NCBI RefSeq assembly: GCF_000380185.1
Contig: NZ_KB904780.1
Span: 62,001-126,000, forward strand
From: Thiofilum flexile DSM 14609
GTDB taxonomy: Bacteria; Pseudomonadota; Gammaproteobacteria; Thiotrichales; Thiotrichaceae
Direction of reading: 5' to 3'
Length of the DNA: 64,000 nucleotides
Of the stretch, positions 34,626-44,736 are shown piece after piece. Position 1 is the first letter of the stretch. Every line of letters begins with the position of its first letter. Under the pieces are notes generated by a model that saw only the letters and a program-made list of their open reading frames with translations, made no database searches and had not been told where the DNA came from. The position numbers were made by a program, and so were the translations under genes.

Positions 34626-35985
34626 ACCTAAAACACAATATGTTTGCTCTCAATGCGGTGCTATTCAAAGTAAATGGATTGGACAATGCCCTGATTGTGA
34701 GGCTTGGAATACCTTAGAAGAAACGGTTGCCATCAGCGTCTCGGCAGCTAAACCGCAAAGCTCACGTTTTAGTGGGTATGCGGGTGATAAAATACAAATT
34801 CAATCCCTTAAGGATATTAGTGTCCAAGAAGATCCACGCCTACCGACCAGTATGCCGGAATTAGATCGGGTCTTGGGTGGCGGATTGGTAAATGGCTCGG
34901 TGGTATTGATCGGTGGTGATCCGGGCATTGGTAAATCCACTATTTTATTGCAGGCTTTATGCGGTTTACCGGAGATATCTAGCTTATATGTCACCGGCGA
35001 GGAGTCCATGCAGCAAGTGGGTTTACGAGCACATCGCTTAAATCTACCCGCTGGGCACCTCAGGCTTTTGACTGAAACCTGTGTGGAAACTATTATTGCA
35101 TTGGCGATGATTGAAAAGCCTAAAATTATGGTGGTAGACTCCATTCAAACGATTTTTACCGAGCAATTACAATCAGCACCCGGTTCAGTAAGCCAGATTC
35201 GTGAGGCTGCCGCACAATTAGTGCGTTTTGCCAAACAAACCCAAACCTCCTTGTTTATTGTGGGTCATGTGACTAAAGAAGGAACTTTAGCAGGGCCTCG
35301 TGTATTAGAGCATATGGTTGATACCGTACTCTATTTTGAAGGTGATCCGGGAGGACGCTATCGTATTTTGCGTGCGGTGAAAAATCGTTTTGGGGCAGTG
35401 AATGAGTTAGGCGTATTTGCTATGACAGAAACGGGTTTGCGAGGTATTAATAACCCATCAGCCATTTTCTTATCACGCCATGAGGAACCCGTCGCAGGTA
35501 GTGTTATTATGGTGACACGCGAGGGTACTCGCCCTTTACTGGTGGAATTACAAGCATTAGTAGATAGTAGTCATGGCGGACATTCACGGCGTTTAACACT
35601 AGGGCTAGAGCAAAATCGTCTAGCTATGTTATTAGCCGTCTTGCATCGTCATGGACAAATATCTATGTTTGATCAAGATGTATTTATCAATATCGTAGGT
35701 GGTGTTAAGATCTCAGAAACAGCAGCTGATTTACCATTGTTATTAGCCGCTTTATCTAGTTTTAGAAATCGCCCCTTACCTGCCGACTTAATTGTATTTG
35801 GAGAAGTGGGTTTAGCGGGTGAAATCCGCCCAGTACCCAATGGCGAGGAGAGACTACAGGAAGCTGTAAAACATGGCTTTAAACGCGCAATTATACCTAA
35901 GGCTAATAAGCCGCATCATACTATTCAGGGTATGGACATTATCGCCGTGCCACGATTAGATAAAGCTATTGAGATTTTGATGTAA
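34618..35985 (+). CDS. radA: DNA repair protein RadA
   Basis: Branch-migration ATPase acting with RecA in recombinational repair. The chosen start MAKPKTQYVC places the four-cysteine zinc finger (CSQCGAIQSKWIGQCPDC, residues 8-25) at the N-terminus; the longer frame adds eight residues. The RecA-like core has Walker A GGDPGIGKST near 97 and the RadA signature KNRFGAVNE near 258. The Lon-like C-terminal domain has GEVGLAGEIRPV near 396. 455 aa, normal. It overlaps yfjD by 8 nt. Confidence 0.95.
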   Translation: MAKPKTQYVCSQCGAIQSKWIGQCPDCEAWNTLEETVAISVSAAKPQSSRFSGYAGDKIQIQSLKDISVQEDPRLPTSMPELDRVLGGGLVNGSVVLIGGDPGIGKSTILLQALCGLPEISSLYVTGEESMQQVGLRAHRLNLPAGHLRLLTETCVETIIALAMIEKPKIMVVDSIQTIFTEQLQSAPGSVSQIREAAAQLVRFAKQTQTSLFIVGHVTKEGTLAGPRVLEHMVDTVLYFEGDPGGRYRILRAVKNRFGAVNELGVFAMTETGLRGINNPSAIFLSRHEEPVAGSVIMVTREGTRPLLVELQALVDSSHGGHSRRLTLGLEQNRLAMLLAVLHRHGQISMFDQDVFINIVGGVKISETAADLPLLLAALSSFRNRPLPADLIVFGEVGLAGEIRPVPNGEERLQEAVKHGFKRAIIPKANKPHHTIQGMDIIAVPRLDKAIEILM

Positions 35986-36177
35986 ATTTACCACACATTT
36001 AGCTCAGAGCTGTTGACTAGATGCAACATATATAATAGTTTAAAGTCAGTGTTGAGGTCGCAATTTCAATTTCACAAATCTGGGTCTTGTGCGGCTATTT
36101 ACGAAGGCTCCTAATGCTAATTTCCCCTTTTTAATGTCTAAAGAAAAGGTTCTAACGCTACCTAAGCGTACTCATCC

Positions 36178-36194
36178 GGGGAGTATATGTCTTG
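36178..36194 (+). promoter_or_regulatory. Ribosome site deciding a TTG start
   Basis: GGGGAG (36178-36183) lies 8 nt before the TTG at 36192, which begins MSFEDLGL. An ATG at 36187, only 3 nt from the same site and in another frame, would encode just seven residues (MSCLLRI). No in-frame ATG exists upstream. Confidence 0.7.
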
Positions 36195-37697
36195 TCTTTT
36201 GAGGATTTAGGTTTAAATAAAGAATTTGTAACTAGTGTACAAGCGGCTGGTTACGAACATCCTACCGAGTTACAACAACAACTCATCCCTTGTATTAATA
36301 AGGGTAGTAGTGTATTGGTATGGACACAATCCGCTTCAGGGAAAACAGGATCATTTTTGATACCTGCGATAAGCTATATCTTATCTAATCCTTTAGAAGA
36401 ACATCGCGGCGCTCGGGTACTAATCCTTACCTCTCGTCGTGACCGTGTGAATCAAATTACTTACACGATCAAACGCTTGTTAGGAGAACAGTCCATCCGC
36501 ACGGGTTTTATCGTCAGTGGTCGCCCCTATCAACCACAAATGCGTCTCTTGCGTCGCCCCTTAGATTTAATGATTGCGACACCAGGACGTTTAAATGATT
36601 TAGTGGATAACAATAAGGCGAGCTTTAATAGCTTAGAAATGCTGATTATTGATGACCTGACTGCTATTTATAAAAAGGGCTTGCATCCTTTAATCGACAA
36701 AATTCTTGCTCAGCGTACCAACCCTTATCCCATTATTGCGTTTGTACGCCATGATGATCAAGTGACCCCTTATGCCAGACAAATGCTAACGGGTGCAGAA
36801 GAGATCACTATTCAAGATGAGAAAACCCAGCTACTCCAACTCAAGCAACAGATTTATCTCGCTGATGATTACACCCATAAGATTGCACTGATGGATCATC
36901 TCCTTGATCAGCGCCAAGTGATTCCGACCATTATCTATACAGTGAGCGCTAAGACCGCCAAGTCATTAGCCGATAGTCTAGCCAATCATGGTCATACTGC
37001 AGATGCTGTTCATCTCTTAGCCGAAGAGGAACGCAATACCGAAGCCTGCCCTATTCTCATCGTCGCGGATCAAGAAGGTATTCAAGCTGAAGTGAATGGT
37101 GGCGAGCGCGTGATTCATTTTGATGTGCCCGAAAAGGTCGAACACTATGTTAGTCGCCTACAAGAGTTCTTAGATGAACCTAATGTCACGCCTATTGTGA
37201 TGTTAGTAGGACGTCAAGAACGGGAACAATTGAAGAAAATTGAAGAATATTTAGGTGAAGCCTTTGAGCAACGGACAGTGGTAGGATTAGAACCCTCCAA
37301 CCGCCCCGTTAATCGCAATAAAACCGAGCGTGAACCACGCCATGGTGCGCAACCTTATGCGAAACGCCCACCTCGGACTAATGGCAGTAATGACTCACGC
37401 CCTCAGCGTCCTAATTACAATCAAGGACAAGGGGCTAATGGTCAAGAGGAACGTCGCTCTAATCAAACCAACAATCGTAAAGGCCCTTATGGTCGTACGA
37501 ATGGTGGTGGTCAGAACACCAATCCAGCACGCAAACGCACCGACACTATGCGCTCTAACCCAGCCTCAGGTCATGATGCTCCCTATGCCATAGGTGATTG
37601 GGAAAACCAAACCGACTATATGCCTGCTAAGACTGCCAACCCAGACAAAAAGGTCGTGATTCGTTATAAAGAAAAGCGGCGCACCTTGTTAAAATAA
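36192..37697 (+). CDS. Degenerate DEAD-box helicase-like protein
   Basis: 501 aa. The fold of a DEAD-box RNA helicase is clear: Q motif (FEDLGLNKEFVTSVQAAGY, then PTELQQQ), Walker A-like SASGKT (47-52), TPGRL (130-134), and a C-terminal domain starting near 247. Several active-site motifs have drifted: motif II is DDLT (154-157) instead of DEAD, motif III is VRHDD, motif V is VADQEGIQA and motif VI reads HYVSRLQEF, having lost arginines. A basic, Asn/Gly/Arg-rich tail (360-470) could bind RNA. It may be an RNA-binding pseudo-helicase. Single TTG-start gene after a 200-nt leader region. Confidence 0.88.
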   Translation: MSFEDLGLNKEFVTSVQAAGYEHPTELQQQLIPCINKGSSVLVWTQSASGKTGSFLIPAISYILSNPLEEHRGARVLILTSRRDRVNQITYTIKRLLGEQSIRTGFIVSGRPYQPQMRLLRRPLDLMIATPGRLNDLVDNNKASFNSLEMLIIDDLTAIYKKGLHPLIDKILAQRTNPYPIIAFVRHDDQVTPYARQMLTGAEEITIQDEKTQLLQLKQQIYLADDYTHKIALMDHLLDQRQVIPTIIYTVSAKTAKSLADSLANHGHTADAVHLLAEEERNTEACPILIVADQEGIQAEVNGGERVIHFDVPEKVEHYVSRLQEFLDEPNVTPIVMLVGRQEREQLKKIEEYLGEAFEQRTVVGLEPSNRPVNRNKTEREPRHGAQPYAKRPPRTNGSNDSRPQRPNYNQGQGANGQEERRSNQTNNRKGPYGRTNGGGQNTNPARKRTDTMRSNPASGHDAPYAIGDWENQTDYMPAKTANPDKKVVIRYKEKRRTLLK

Positions 37698-37709
37698 CCA
37701 ATATTGATC

Positions 37710-37919
37710 ATGCTAACCCAACCACCCCAACACGAACTACGTGAACAGCTTGCCAAAATGCGCTACGAACACCGTGAATTAGATGAGCAAATCAATGCTT
37801 TAATAGCGAGTGGTTCTTACGATCAGCTACAAGTTTCACGCATGAAAAAACGCAAACTTCAGCTTAAAGATATGATTCAAAAGCTCAATAGCGCATTAAT
37901 TCCAGATATGAATGCCTAG
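37710..37919 (+). CDS. DUF465 (YdcH-like) small protein
   Basis: 69 aa helical, charged protein. YEHRELDEQINALIASGSYDQ and MKKRKLQLKDMIQKL match the DUF465/YdcH family, whose function is not known. It starts 12 nt after the degenerate helicase gene and is probably translated from the same mRNA. A TTG at 37704 would add two residues. Convergent to mutT. Confidence 0.85.
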   Translation: MLTQPPQHELREQLAKMRYEHRELDEQINALIASGSYDQLQVSRMKKRKLQLKDMIQKLNSALIPDMNA

Positions 37920-37971
37920 CACATCAATGAACTTAAAAGGCGAAGATAACAGCTAATAGCGCTTTAAAGGA

Positions 37972-38397
37972 CTAACTATTAAGCGCTACTAAACGCTGTA
38001 CTATGGGTAGATTGGCCTCTGGAAACGTTAGGCTACTCAAGGTCGACCAAGTAAACCATTGTACTTCTTGGTCTTCTAAGCCTTGGGGAGTCCCATGAAA
38101 ATCATGCACCCACCAAAACTCTAAATGCACCTGTTTTTCTGGGTAGCAATATTCTATTTTATGAAAAAGCTGCAAGGTATTAGGATTAGCTTGAATCCCT
38201 AGCTCCTCAGCTAGCTCGCGTGCTAAAGCCTCAGTAGGTAATTCATGAGGCTCGACTTTACCGCCCGGAAATTCCCATTTGCCCCCTTGATGCTTATGCA
38301 TGGGACGTTTAGCAAGGAGCACCTGACGGCTATCATTGCTCACAATAATAGCCGCCACGACATGAATAATGGGCAGATTAGCTGCGGTATTCGGCAT
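37972..38397 (-). CDS. mutT: 8-oxo-dGTP diphosphatase MutT
   Basis: Removes oxidised guanine nucleotides from the pool. The Nudix box GGKVEPHELPTEALARELAEELG (shown in part; G-x5-E-x7-REL-x-EELG) is near 43-65. The opening IIHVVAAIIVSNDSRQVLLA and the end WSTLSSLTFPEANLPIVQRL are typical of MutT. 141 aa, normal for the short form without the thiamine-phosphate-synthase fusion. Its start overlaps the argJ stop by 20 nt. Confidence 0.93.
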   Translation of the reverse strand: MPNTAANLPIIHVVAAIIVSNDSRQVLLAKRPMHKHQGGKWEFPGGKVEPHELPTEALARELAEELGIQANPNTLQLFHKIEYCYPEKQVHLEFWWVHDFHGTPQGLEDQEVQWFTWSTLSSLTFPEANLPIVQRLVALNS

Positions 38398-39586
38398 TGA
38401 TTTTTACGTAGTCAAAGGAAAAATCACAAGTCCATACATTTGCCATGGCAGTACCACGCCCCAAAATAATACGAATTTTAATCTCGTCTTTTTTGGTTTC
38501 AGCTTGGCCTTGAGCCTCGGTATACTCTGGTGATGGCTGTCCACCACTGACTAGCAAAGTATCCCCTAGATAAATACTCACGCGTGATACATCTAAGGCC
38601 TCAATAGGACTGCGCCCCGCAGCGGCTAAGATACGTCCCCAATTAGGGTCACTGGCAAATAGTGCCGTTTTTACCAATGGCGATAAGGCCACGGTATTAG
38701 CAACAATATGTGCCTCTTCTCGGCTCCGCGCTTCTTCGACTTGAATATCAATAAACTTAGTCGCCCCTTCGCCATCGCGTACAATCGCTTGAGCAAGGAA
38801 CATACAAACCTCTTTTAAAGCGGCTTGGAAGGCAGCTAGTTCTGCCTTACCTATAGCTACACCCGATGCACCCGTAGCAATTAATACTAAGGCATCATTG
38901 GTTGAGGTATCCCCATCAATGGTAATGCAGTTAAAGGTATCATCCACCACATTAGTTAATGTCTGTTGTAATACACTGGCTTCAACTTGGGCATCGGTAG
39001 CAATATAGCTCAACATGGTTGCCATATTGGGATGAATCATCCCCGCACCTTTGGCAATACCCGTAATAGTCACAGTATTGCCACCGATATCGACCTGTTT
39101 ACTAATACCCTTAGGCAAGGTATCGGTCGTCATAATGGCACGCGAGGCGCGCATCCAATTATCTTCAGTGAGCAGCGAAAAAAGTTCAGGTAGGGCTGCA
39201 GTGACTTTATCCACTGGCAATTGCACACCGATCACACCCGTTGAAAACGGTAACACTTGCTCAGGATTAACACCCGCTACATCGGCTAGGGCACCACAAG
39301 TATTCGTAGCCGCAATTAACCCCTGACTGCCTGTACCCGCATTCGCATTACCCGCATTCACTAATAAATAGCGAATGGGTGCTTGAGCCAAATGTTGACG
39401 CGCCACAGTCACGGGAGCCGCACAAAATGCATTGCGGGTAAATACCGCCGCCACTGAACTCCCCTCGGCGGCTTCAATCAGTAGCATATCATCACGATTC
39501 TTATAGCGAATGCCTGCATTGATCGCGGCAAGACGAATACCTTTTATCGGTAATAGATACTCTGGAACCTGTAAATGAACGGCCAT
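38378..39586 (-). CDS. argJ: Bifunctional ornithine acetyltransferase / N-acetylglutamate synthase
   Basis: Recycles the acetyl group in arginine synthesis. The autocleavage site is in AKGAGMIHPNMATML near 182-196; the threonine after ANMAT-type sequence is the new N-terminal nucleophile of the beta chain. FTRNAFCAAPV near 50 and SDPNWGRILAAAGRSP near 308 are standard. 402 aa, normal. It is downstream of secA (15 nt gap) and upstream of mutT on the same strand, an order known in several gammaproteobacteria. Confidence 0.96.
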   Translation of the reverse strand: MAVHLQVPEYLLPIKGIRLAAINAGIRYKNRDDMLLIEAAEGSSVAAVFTRNAFCAAPVTVARQHLAQAPIRYLLVNAGNANAGTGSQGLIAATNTCGALADVAGVNPEQVLPFSTGVIGVQLPVDKVTAALPELFSLLTEDNWMRASRAIMTTDTLPKGISKQVDIGGNTVTITGIAKGAGMIHPNMATMLSYIATDAQVEASVLQQTLTNVVDDTFNCITIDGDTSTNDALVLIATGASGVAIGKAELAAFQAALKEVCMFLAQAIVRDGEGATKFIDIQVEEARSREEAHIVANTVALSPLVKTALFASDPNWGRILAAAGRSPIEALDVSRVSIYLGDTLLVSGGQPSPEYTEAQGQAETKKDEIKIRIILGRGTAMANVWTCDFSFDYVKINAEYRS

Positions 39587-39601
39587 AACATCCCCCTTTT
39601 T

Positions 39602-42313
39602 TTAAGCCAATTGACCATGACATTGTTTATATTTTTTGCCCGATCCACAAGGGCAAGGATCATTCCGCCCCACTTTGGTTTTATCAATACGATAAGGTTT
39701 CTCTGGCGTCATCGCATCCACCACCTCATCCTCCTCTTCGGCCTGAAGAGCGCTCGTTACGCGTGGATGGGAATACTGGCGATATTGTGGCTCAGGGGTT
39801 GGCTCTGGTTCTGGTGCGGTGGTATTGACCTGAATCCGCGCGAGGAAGGAAATAACCTCATGTTTAATCCGCTCCAACATTTCTTGGAACATCTCAAACG
39901 CTTCACGCTTATATTCTTGTTTAGGATTCTTTTGGGCATAACCACGCAATCCCACACTTTGACGCAGATAATCCATCGCCGCCAAATGATCTTTCCAATG
40001 CGAGTCGACAATATGCAGCATCACCTCACGCTCTAAGCGGCGCATATTCTCCGTACCAATTAAGGCTTCTTTATCCTGTAAAACCTTCTCTACTTCGATT
40101 TGAATACGCTCGCGTAAGGTTTCTTCATATAAGTTTTTATCACTATCCAGCCATTCCTGTACAGGTAAGGTCAAAGCAAAGTCTTCATTAAGCTGCTTTT
40201 CTAAGCCGGGAATATCCCACTGCTCAGACATACTACCCACCGGAATATGCTTACTAATCACGCTATCAACAACATCCGCTCGAATCGATTCAATCATTTC
40301 GTGAATGTCTTGTACTTCTAGCAGATCAGAACGTTGCTCATAAATCACCTTACGCTGATCATTCGCCACATCATCGTATTCTAATAAGTGTTTACGAATA
40401 TCATAGTTATGAGCCTCGACTTTAGCTTGAGCGCTTTCAATCGAACGTGATACTAGACCTGCCTCAATCGCCTGTCCTTTTTCCATACCTAATTTTTGCA
40501 TCAGACCTTTCACACGGTCAGAGGCAAAAATACGCATTAAATTATCTTCTAAGGATAGATAAAAGCGCGATGACCCCGGATCGCCCTGACGTCCAGAACG
40601 TCCACGGAGCTGATTATCAATCCGGCGTGACTCATGACGCTCAGTCCCTACAATGTGCAAACCACCCGATGCAATCACAGCATCATGGCGTTTTTTCCAC
40701 ATGGCTCTGATCTTTTCTACGGCCTCCGGTGTGCGATTATCGCCGAGCATATTCAGCTCTTCTTCCAGACTACCGCCGAGCATAATATCCGTACCACGCC
40801 CCGCCATATTCGTCGCAATCGTGACCGCTCCAGGGCGTCCTGCATTGGCAATAATATGCGCCTCACGCTCATGTTGCTTGGCATTCAATACTTCATGGGG
40901 AATACGTAGGGCTTTTAATTTATCTGATACTAATTCTGAGTTTTCAATCGACGCCGTACCGACTAAGACCGGACGTCCTTTTTCCACGCACTGCTGAATG
41001 TCTTTAATAATCGCATCGTATTTTTCATCGATAGTCATATAGATCAAATCATTAGAATCGACACGAATCATGGGTTTATTCGTCGGAATCACCACTACTT
41101 CAAGGTTATAAATTTGTTGTAATTCAAACGCTTCGGTATCGGCTGTGCCCGTCATACCCGAAAGTTTTTTATACAGACGGAAGTAATTTTGGAAGGTAAT
41201 AGAGGCTAGGGTTTGGTTTTCTGCTTGAATATCCACCCCTTCTTTAGCTTCAATCGCTTGGTGTAGACCTTCTGACCAACGCCGACCGGGCATAGTGCGT
41301 CCGGTAAACTCATCAACAATAACGATTTTATTATCGCGTACTATGTAATCGATATTACGCTGGAACAGGGAGTGCGCACGTAAGGCCGCATTTAAATGGT
41401 GTAGGATAGTGATACTAGCTGCATCGTACAGACCTGCATCCGTTAATACTCCTGCCTCTTGTAGGAATTGCTCGGCATGCTCTTGGCCTTCTTCCGTCAA
41501 ATAGACTTGGCGTGCTTTTTCATCAACATAATAGTCGCCCTCGCCCTCATCTTTTTCCCCACCCGGTTTACGTTTGAGCTTTGGCACTATGATATCTAAT
41601 GCACGATAGAGATCTGAAGCATCTTGGCTAGGGCCGGAGATAATTAACGGGGTACGCGCCTCGTCAATCAGGATGGAGTCGACCTCGTCCACAATGGCAT
41701 AGTTAAGTTCGCGTTGAACGCGCTCTTCTTTACTAAAGGCCATATTGTCGCGCAGATAATCAAAACCAAATTCATTATTAGTGCCATAGGTAATATCCGC
41801 ACCATAAGAATCACGACGTTGATTAGAGTCTAATTCACTAATAATGACGCCGGTCGTTAAACCTAAAAAGCCATAGAGCTTAGCCATGGTATTGGCATCA
41901 CGTTGTGCTAGATAGTCGTTGACGGTAATGACATGCACCCCTTTATCGGAGAGCGCATTCAGGTAAGCGGTGAGTGTTGCTACTAAGGTTTTACCCTCAC
42001 CTGTACGCATTTCCGCAATTTTACCATCATGTAGCACCATACCCCCGATTAGCTGCACATCGTAGTGGCGCATGCCTAATACCCGTTTGCTGGCCTCACG
42101 CACGGTCGCAAAGGCTTCTGGCAATAGGGCATCAAGGGTTTCTCCTTTAGCATACCGAGCCCGAAACTCTGTTGTTTTAGCCTTCAATTGCTCATCGCTC
42201 AGAGCGACAAATTTATCCTCTAAGTCATTAATCATTTTAACGACTTTTGAATATCCTTTAATCAGTCGATCATTGCGACTTCCGAATAACTTTCTGGCAA
42301 CAGAACCGAGCAT
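39602..42313 (-). CDS. secA: Protein translocase ATPase SecA
   Basis: Motor that drives preproteins through SecYEG. 903 aa. DEAD motor domain with [13 protein letters not shown] near 102 and [20 protein letters not shown] near 208; second motor domain with [14 protein letters not shown] near 507 and [20 protein letters not shown] near 574. The C-terminal zinc-binding tail [14 protein letters not shown] (885-898) contacts SecB and phospholipids, so SecB is expected elsewhere. Followed by argJ. Confidence 0.97.
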   Translation of the reverse strand: MLGSVARKLFGSRNDRLIKGYSKVVKMINDLEDKFVALSDEQLKAKTTEFRARYAKGETLDALLPEAFATVREASKRVLGMRHYDVQLIGGMVLHDGKIAEMRTGEGKTLVATLTAYLNALSDKGVHVITVNDYLAQRDANTMAKLYGFLGLTTGVIISELDSNQRRDSYGADITYGTNNEFGFDYLRDNMAFSKEERVQRELNYAIVDEVDSILIDEARTPLIISGPSQDASDLYRALDIIVPKLKRKPGGEKDEGEGDYYVDEKARQVYLTEEGQEHAEQFLQEAGVLTDAGLYDAASITILHHLNAALRAHSLFQRNIDYIVRDNKIVIVDEFTGRTMPGRRWSEGLHQAIEAKEGVDIQAENQTLASITFQNYFRLYKKLSGMTGTADTEAFELQQIYNLEVVVIPTNKPMIRVDSNDLIYMTIDEKYDAIIKDIQQCVEKGRPVLVGTASIENSELVSDKLKALRIPHEVLNAKQHEREAHIIANAGRPGAVTIATNMAGRGTDIMLGGSLEEELNMLGDNRTPEAVEKIRAMWKKRHDAVIASGGLHIVGTERHESRRIDNQLRGRSGRQGDPGSSRFYLSLEDNLMRIFASDRVKGLMQKLGMEKGQAIEAGLVSRSIESAQAKVEAHNYDIRKHLLEYDDVANDQRKVIYEQRSDLLEVQDIHEMIESIRADVVDSVISKHIPVGSMSEQWDIPGLEKQLNEDFALTLPVQEWLDSDKNLYEETLRERIQIEVEKVLQDKEALIGTENMRRLEREVMLHIVDSHWKDHLAAMDYLRQSVGLRGYAQKNPKQEYKREAFEMFQEMLERIKHEVISFLARIQVNTTAPEPEPTPEPQYRQYSHPRVTSALQAEEEDEVVDAMTPEKPYRIDKTKVGRNDPCPCGSGKKYKQCHGQLA

Positions 42314-43092
42314 ACGCTTTATTATCTCCTATTCATCCACCTAACTGGGTGGAAACAGCGCCATATTACTAAAGGTCAAGGTTATATTTCTTGAGTAGGC
42401 TAGACATCTTAGACCTTATATGGGTCTATCAACGGCAAATACAAGCCCCTTGTACATAGATATCATCTTGCTAGCTGGCTAATCATCAACATCAAAACCC
42501 TATACTTATATTAAGCTATAAGCGGTGCTTTATTATGGCATCTTAATTTCGGGCTGAATTCTAGCGTAAAAGCATAGACGTAATGTGAATTAATTAGCAA
42601 CAGATGAATCCATACCACTTTCACACCACTATCTTTGTTTACCCTCCACTCTAAACCTTATTGTCAAGCCCTGCAAAACTTACTCTACCCATCTATGACT
42701 TGACAAAAAAACTACCGCCATGGTTCCAACCCTAGCTCCTGAGCGGAGCATCCATAGCTTCATGGCGAATCATGACCCACCTTTTAAATAATTAATAGAA
42801 GCTATCGAAAATACTACATTGACGCCGATGGTGAAGCTGAGTAGTGTTTAAGGGGAGTCATCAGCACAGAGGTTTAGGGGATCTGGCTGATTAGCTCAAT
42901 AAAGCGATTAGGTGACGCGGGTTAGTCTTCTTAAGCTGCTGTATTAACAGCAAATACTACTCCTAGTAGTTTACGATTCACTATTGGTAACACTAGTTTT
43001 TAACTAGCACATTATAATGTGTTGGGTGTTTATTTTTCAGCAAAATGGTAGTTGTGCCACTCTGAGCACAATGGGATTTTATTGGGTCAGTC
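42314..43092. other. 779-nt intergenic region between divergent secA and the DUF721 gene
   Basis: No frame long enough to be a persuasive gene; a 23-codon plus-strand frame at 42720 lacks support. The stretch holds an inverted repeat TTGTCAAG/CTTGACAA at 42661-42668 and 42699-42706 (30 nt apart), with TTGACA boxes facing both ways, and the palindrome at 43008-43021. The secA and DUF721 promoters must both lie here. Confidence 0.6.
43008..43021. promoter_or_regulatory. Perfect 14-bp palindrome over a TATAAT box
   Basis: CACATTATAATGTG is a perfect palindrome centred on a TATAAT (43013-43018), 72 nt before the DUF721 gene. A second dyad, CTAGTT-TTT-AACTAG, lies immediately upstream (42992-43006 region). 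This could be a -10 box inside an operator. There is no good -35 at 17 nt. Confidence 0.45.
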
Positions 43093-43521
43093 ATGAAAAA
43101 AGCTTATACGTCTGTATACTCTCAACTACAAGAAAAATTGGTTGAAATTGACCAGATCACGGCCTGCTTACAGCCTATTTTAGCTAATGCTGAACCCGAG
43201 CGGATTTGGCCTATTATTCAAAGACAAACATTGTTATTGATGACTGATGATGTTGTTTTAGCCACTCAAGCCCGTTTTCTGCATAGGAAAATTTGTAAGG
43301 AATTAAACGCTAAGCTACACCTCAATCTGCTGCAAGTTGAGATCAAATTACTCAGCTTGCCGTTATACATTCCAGCTCGTCCACCTAAGCGTGTGAAAAT
43401 AACCTCGCAAACGCTCACGATTATGAAGAGCATTGCCTCGGATATACCTGATAAAGATCTAGGGTTGGCTTTGGGGCGATTGGCAGAGGCCATCACGGAG
43501 CCTGCACTACGTCAGGCTTAG
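43093..43521 (+). CDS. DUF721 / DciA-like protein
   Basis: 142 aa. The central segment (LQPILANAEPERIWPIIQRQ, then TQARFLHRKICKELNAKLHL and VEIKLLSLPLY) fits the DUF721 domain, which in DciA loads the replicative helicase DnaB. In gammaproteobacteria a DUF721 gene commonly lies between secA and lpxC, and this one does. The identity match is weak by eye, so the family call rests partly on position. The C-terminus is a helix-rich extension. It reads opposite to lpxC and secA. Confidence 0.62.
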   Translation: MKKAYTSVYSQLQEKLVEIDQITACLQPILANAEPERIWPIIQRQTLLLMTDDVVLATQARFLHRKICKELNAKLHLNLLQVEIKLLSLPLYIPARPPKRVKITSQTLTIMKSIASDIPDKDLGLALGRLAEAITEPALRQA

Positions 43522-43610
43522 ATCGACACTCCAAATTCAAATATGAGGCTGGGATTAGGGATTATTTCAGCCTTGCTGGTTTTAGCTACTAAAGTTAAAG
43601 CCTATCTCTA

Positions 43611-44531
43611 TTACAAAGGTGCAAGCGTATAATTGTCTGCAAAAATAGCTTTTTCTTTTTGAGTATGCCCTAAAGTGACAATCTCCCAAGCATCTGCTTG
43701 TTGGAGTAGCTCACGCACTAAGAGGTTATTAATAGCATGACCTGACTTAAAGCCATGATACGCACCAATAATGCCATGCCCTAAGGTATATAAATCACCG
43801 ATAGCATCCAACATTTTGTGGCGTACAAACTCATCGCTATAGCGCAAACCCTCACGGTTTAATACCCGATAATCATCCAATACAATAGCATTTTCTAGAC
43901 TACCGCCTAAGCCGAGGTTTAAAGAGCGCAGCTTTTCAATATCACGCATAAACCCAAAGGTACGAGCGCGTGAAATTTCGCTAGCATAAGCTTGATGGGA
44001 GAAATCTACTTCAAGAAATTGAGCGGTTGCATCCACAGCAGGGTGTTTGAAATCAATTTCAAACTTCATTTTAAACCCCTCATAGGGTTTCAAAGTCGCC
44101 CATGCTCCCTTGCCATTATCATACTGGATAGGTTTTTTAATTCGGATGAAACGCTTAGGTGCGGATTGCTCTTGTATCCCTGCGGATAAGATCAGATACA
44201 AAAAGGGGGAAGCACTCCCATCCATAATGGGAATTTCAGGCGCATCCAGATCAACATAGAGATTATCAATCCCTAATGCAGCCAAAGCGGAAAGTAAATG
44301 TTCAATAGTTGAGACTTTTACCTTACCACTCACTAGGGCAGTACATAACATAGTCTCACCCACCCGCTCAGGGTGGAGTTCAATAATAGCATCGGCTCCT
44401 AAATCGACCCGCCGAAATACAATACCTGTGTCACTTGGAGCGGGGTTTAGAATAATCGAAACTTTTTTACCAGAATGCAGGCCAATGCCAACCGTAGAGA
44501 CGGCTTCTTTTAGAGTACGTTGTTTTAGCAT
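43611..44531 (-). CDS. lpxC: UDP-3-O-acyl-N-acetylglucosamine deacetylase
   Basis: Committed step of lipid A synthesis, zinc-dependent. [20 protein letters not shown] at the start, the zinc histidine in [17 protein letters not shown] near 75, and [20 protein letters not shown] (zinc His and Asp) near 233, then [19 protein letters not shown] near 258. 306 aa, normal. It follows ftsZ at the end of the dcw cluster but beyond a terminator, so it has its own promoter in 44532-44680. Confidence 0.96.
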   Translation of the reverse strand: MLKQRTLKEAVSTVGIGLHSGKKVSIILNPAPSDTGIVFRRVDLGADAIIELHPERVGETMLCTALVSGKVKVSTIEHLLSALAALGIDNLYVDLDAPEIPIMDGSASPFLYLILSAGIQEQSAPKRFIRIKKPIQYDNGKGAWATLKPYEGFKMKFEIDFKHPAVDATAQFLEVDFSHQAYASEISRARTFGFMRDIEKLRSLNLGLGGSLENAIVLDDYRVLNREGLRYSDEFVRHKMLDAIGDLYTLGHGIIGAYHGFKSGHAINNLLVRELLQQADAWEIVTLGHTQKEKAIFADNYTLAPL

Positions 44532-44680
44532 AATCGCCCAATGCCCTTAATAATCTGTGCTAATGAGGTAAATGGTAAGCATGCAGTTTTTAGGACAAAT
44601 TGTAACGTGAATAGTTAACGTGGTGCTGAATAATTTTATCACGGTTTAAAAAACCTAGACACCCATTGACACTACCCATA

Positions 44681-44705
44681 AAAAGTGGCTGCAAAACAGC
44701 CACTT
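44681..44705 (-). terminator. Terminator after ftsZ
   Basis: A 9-bp stem AAGTGGCTG / CAGCCACTT (44683-44691, 44697-44705), loop CAAAA, followed on the minus strand by TTTTTA. It lies 31 nt after the ftsZ stop and closes the dcw cluster. Confidence 0.88.
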
Positions 44706-44736
44706 ACACGGGCATGTGTATCAAGGAATTGCTCTA

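Noticed and set aside
36013-36036. TTGACT and TATAAT boxes before the helicase-like gene as a promoter
   Set aside because: Spacing is only 12 nt, too short for sigma-70; at most the TATAAT acts with another -35.
37957-37988. TAGCGCTT/AAGCGCTA inverted repeat as a terminator for the DUF465 gene
   Set aside because: The right arm lies inside mutT, the loop is 16 nt and there is no U-run.
42720-42791. 23-codon plus-strand frame in the secA upstream region
   Set aside because: No good ribosome site or promoter spacing and no terminator; not distinguishable from chance.
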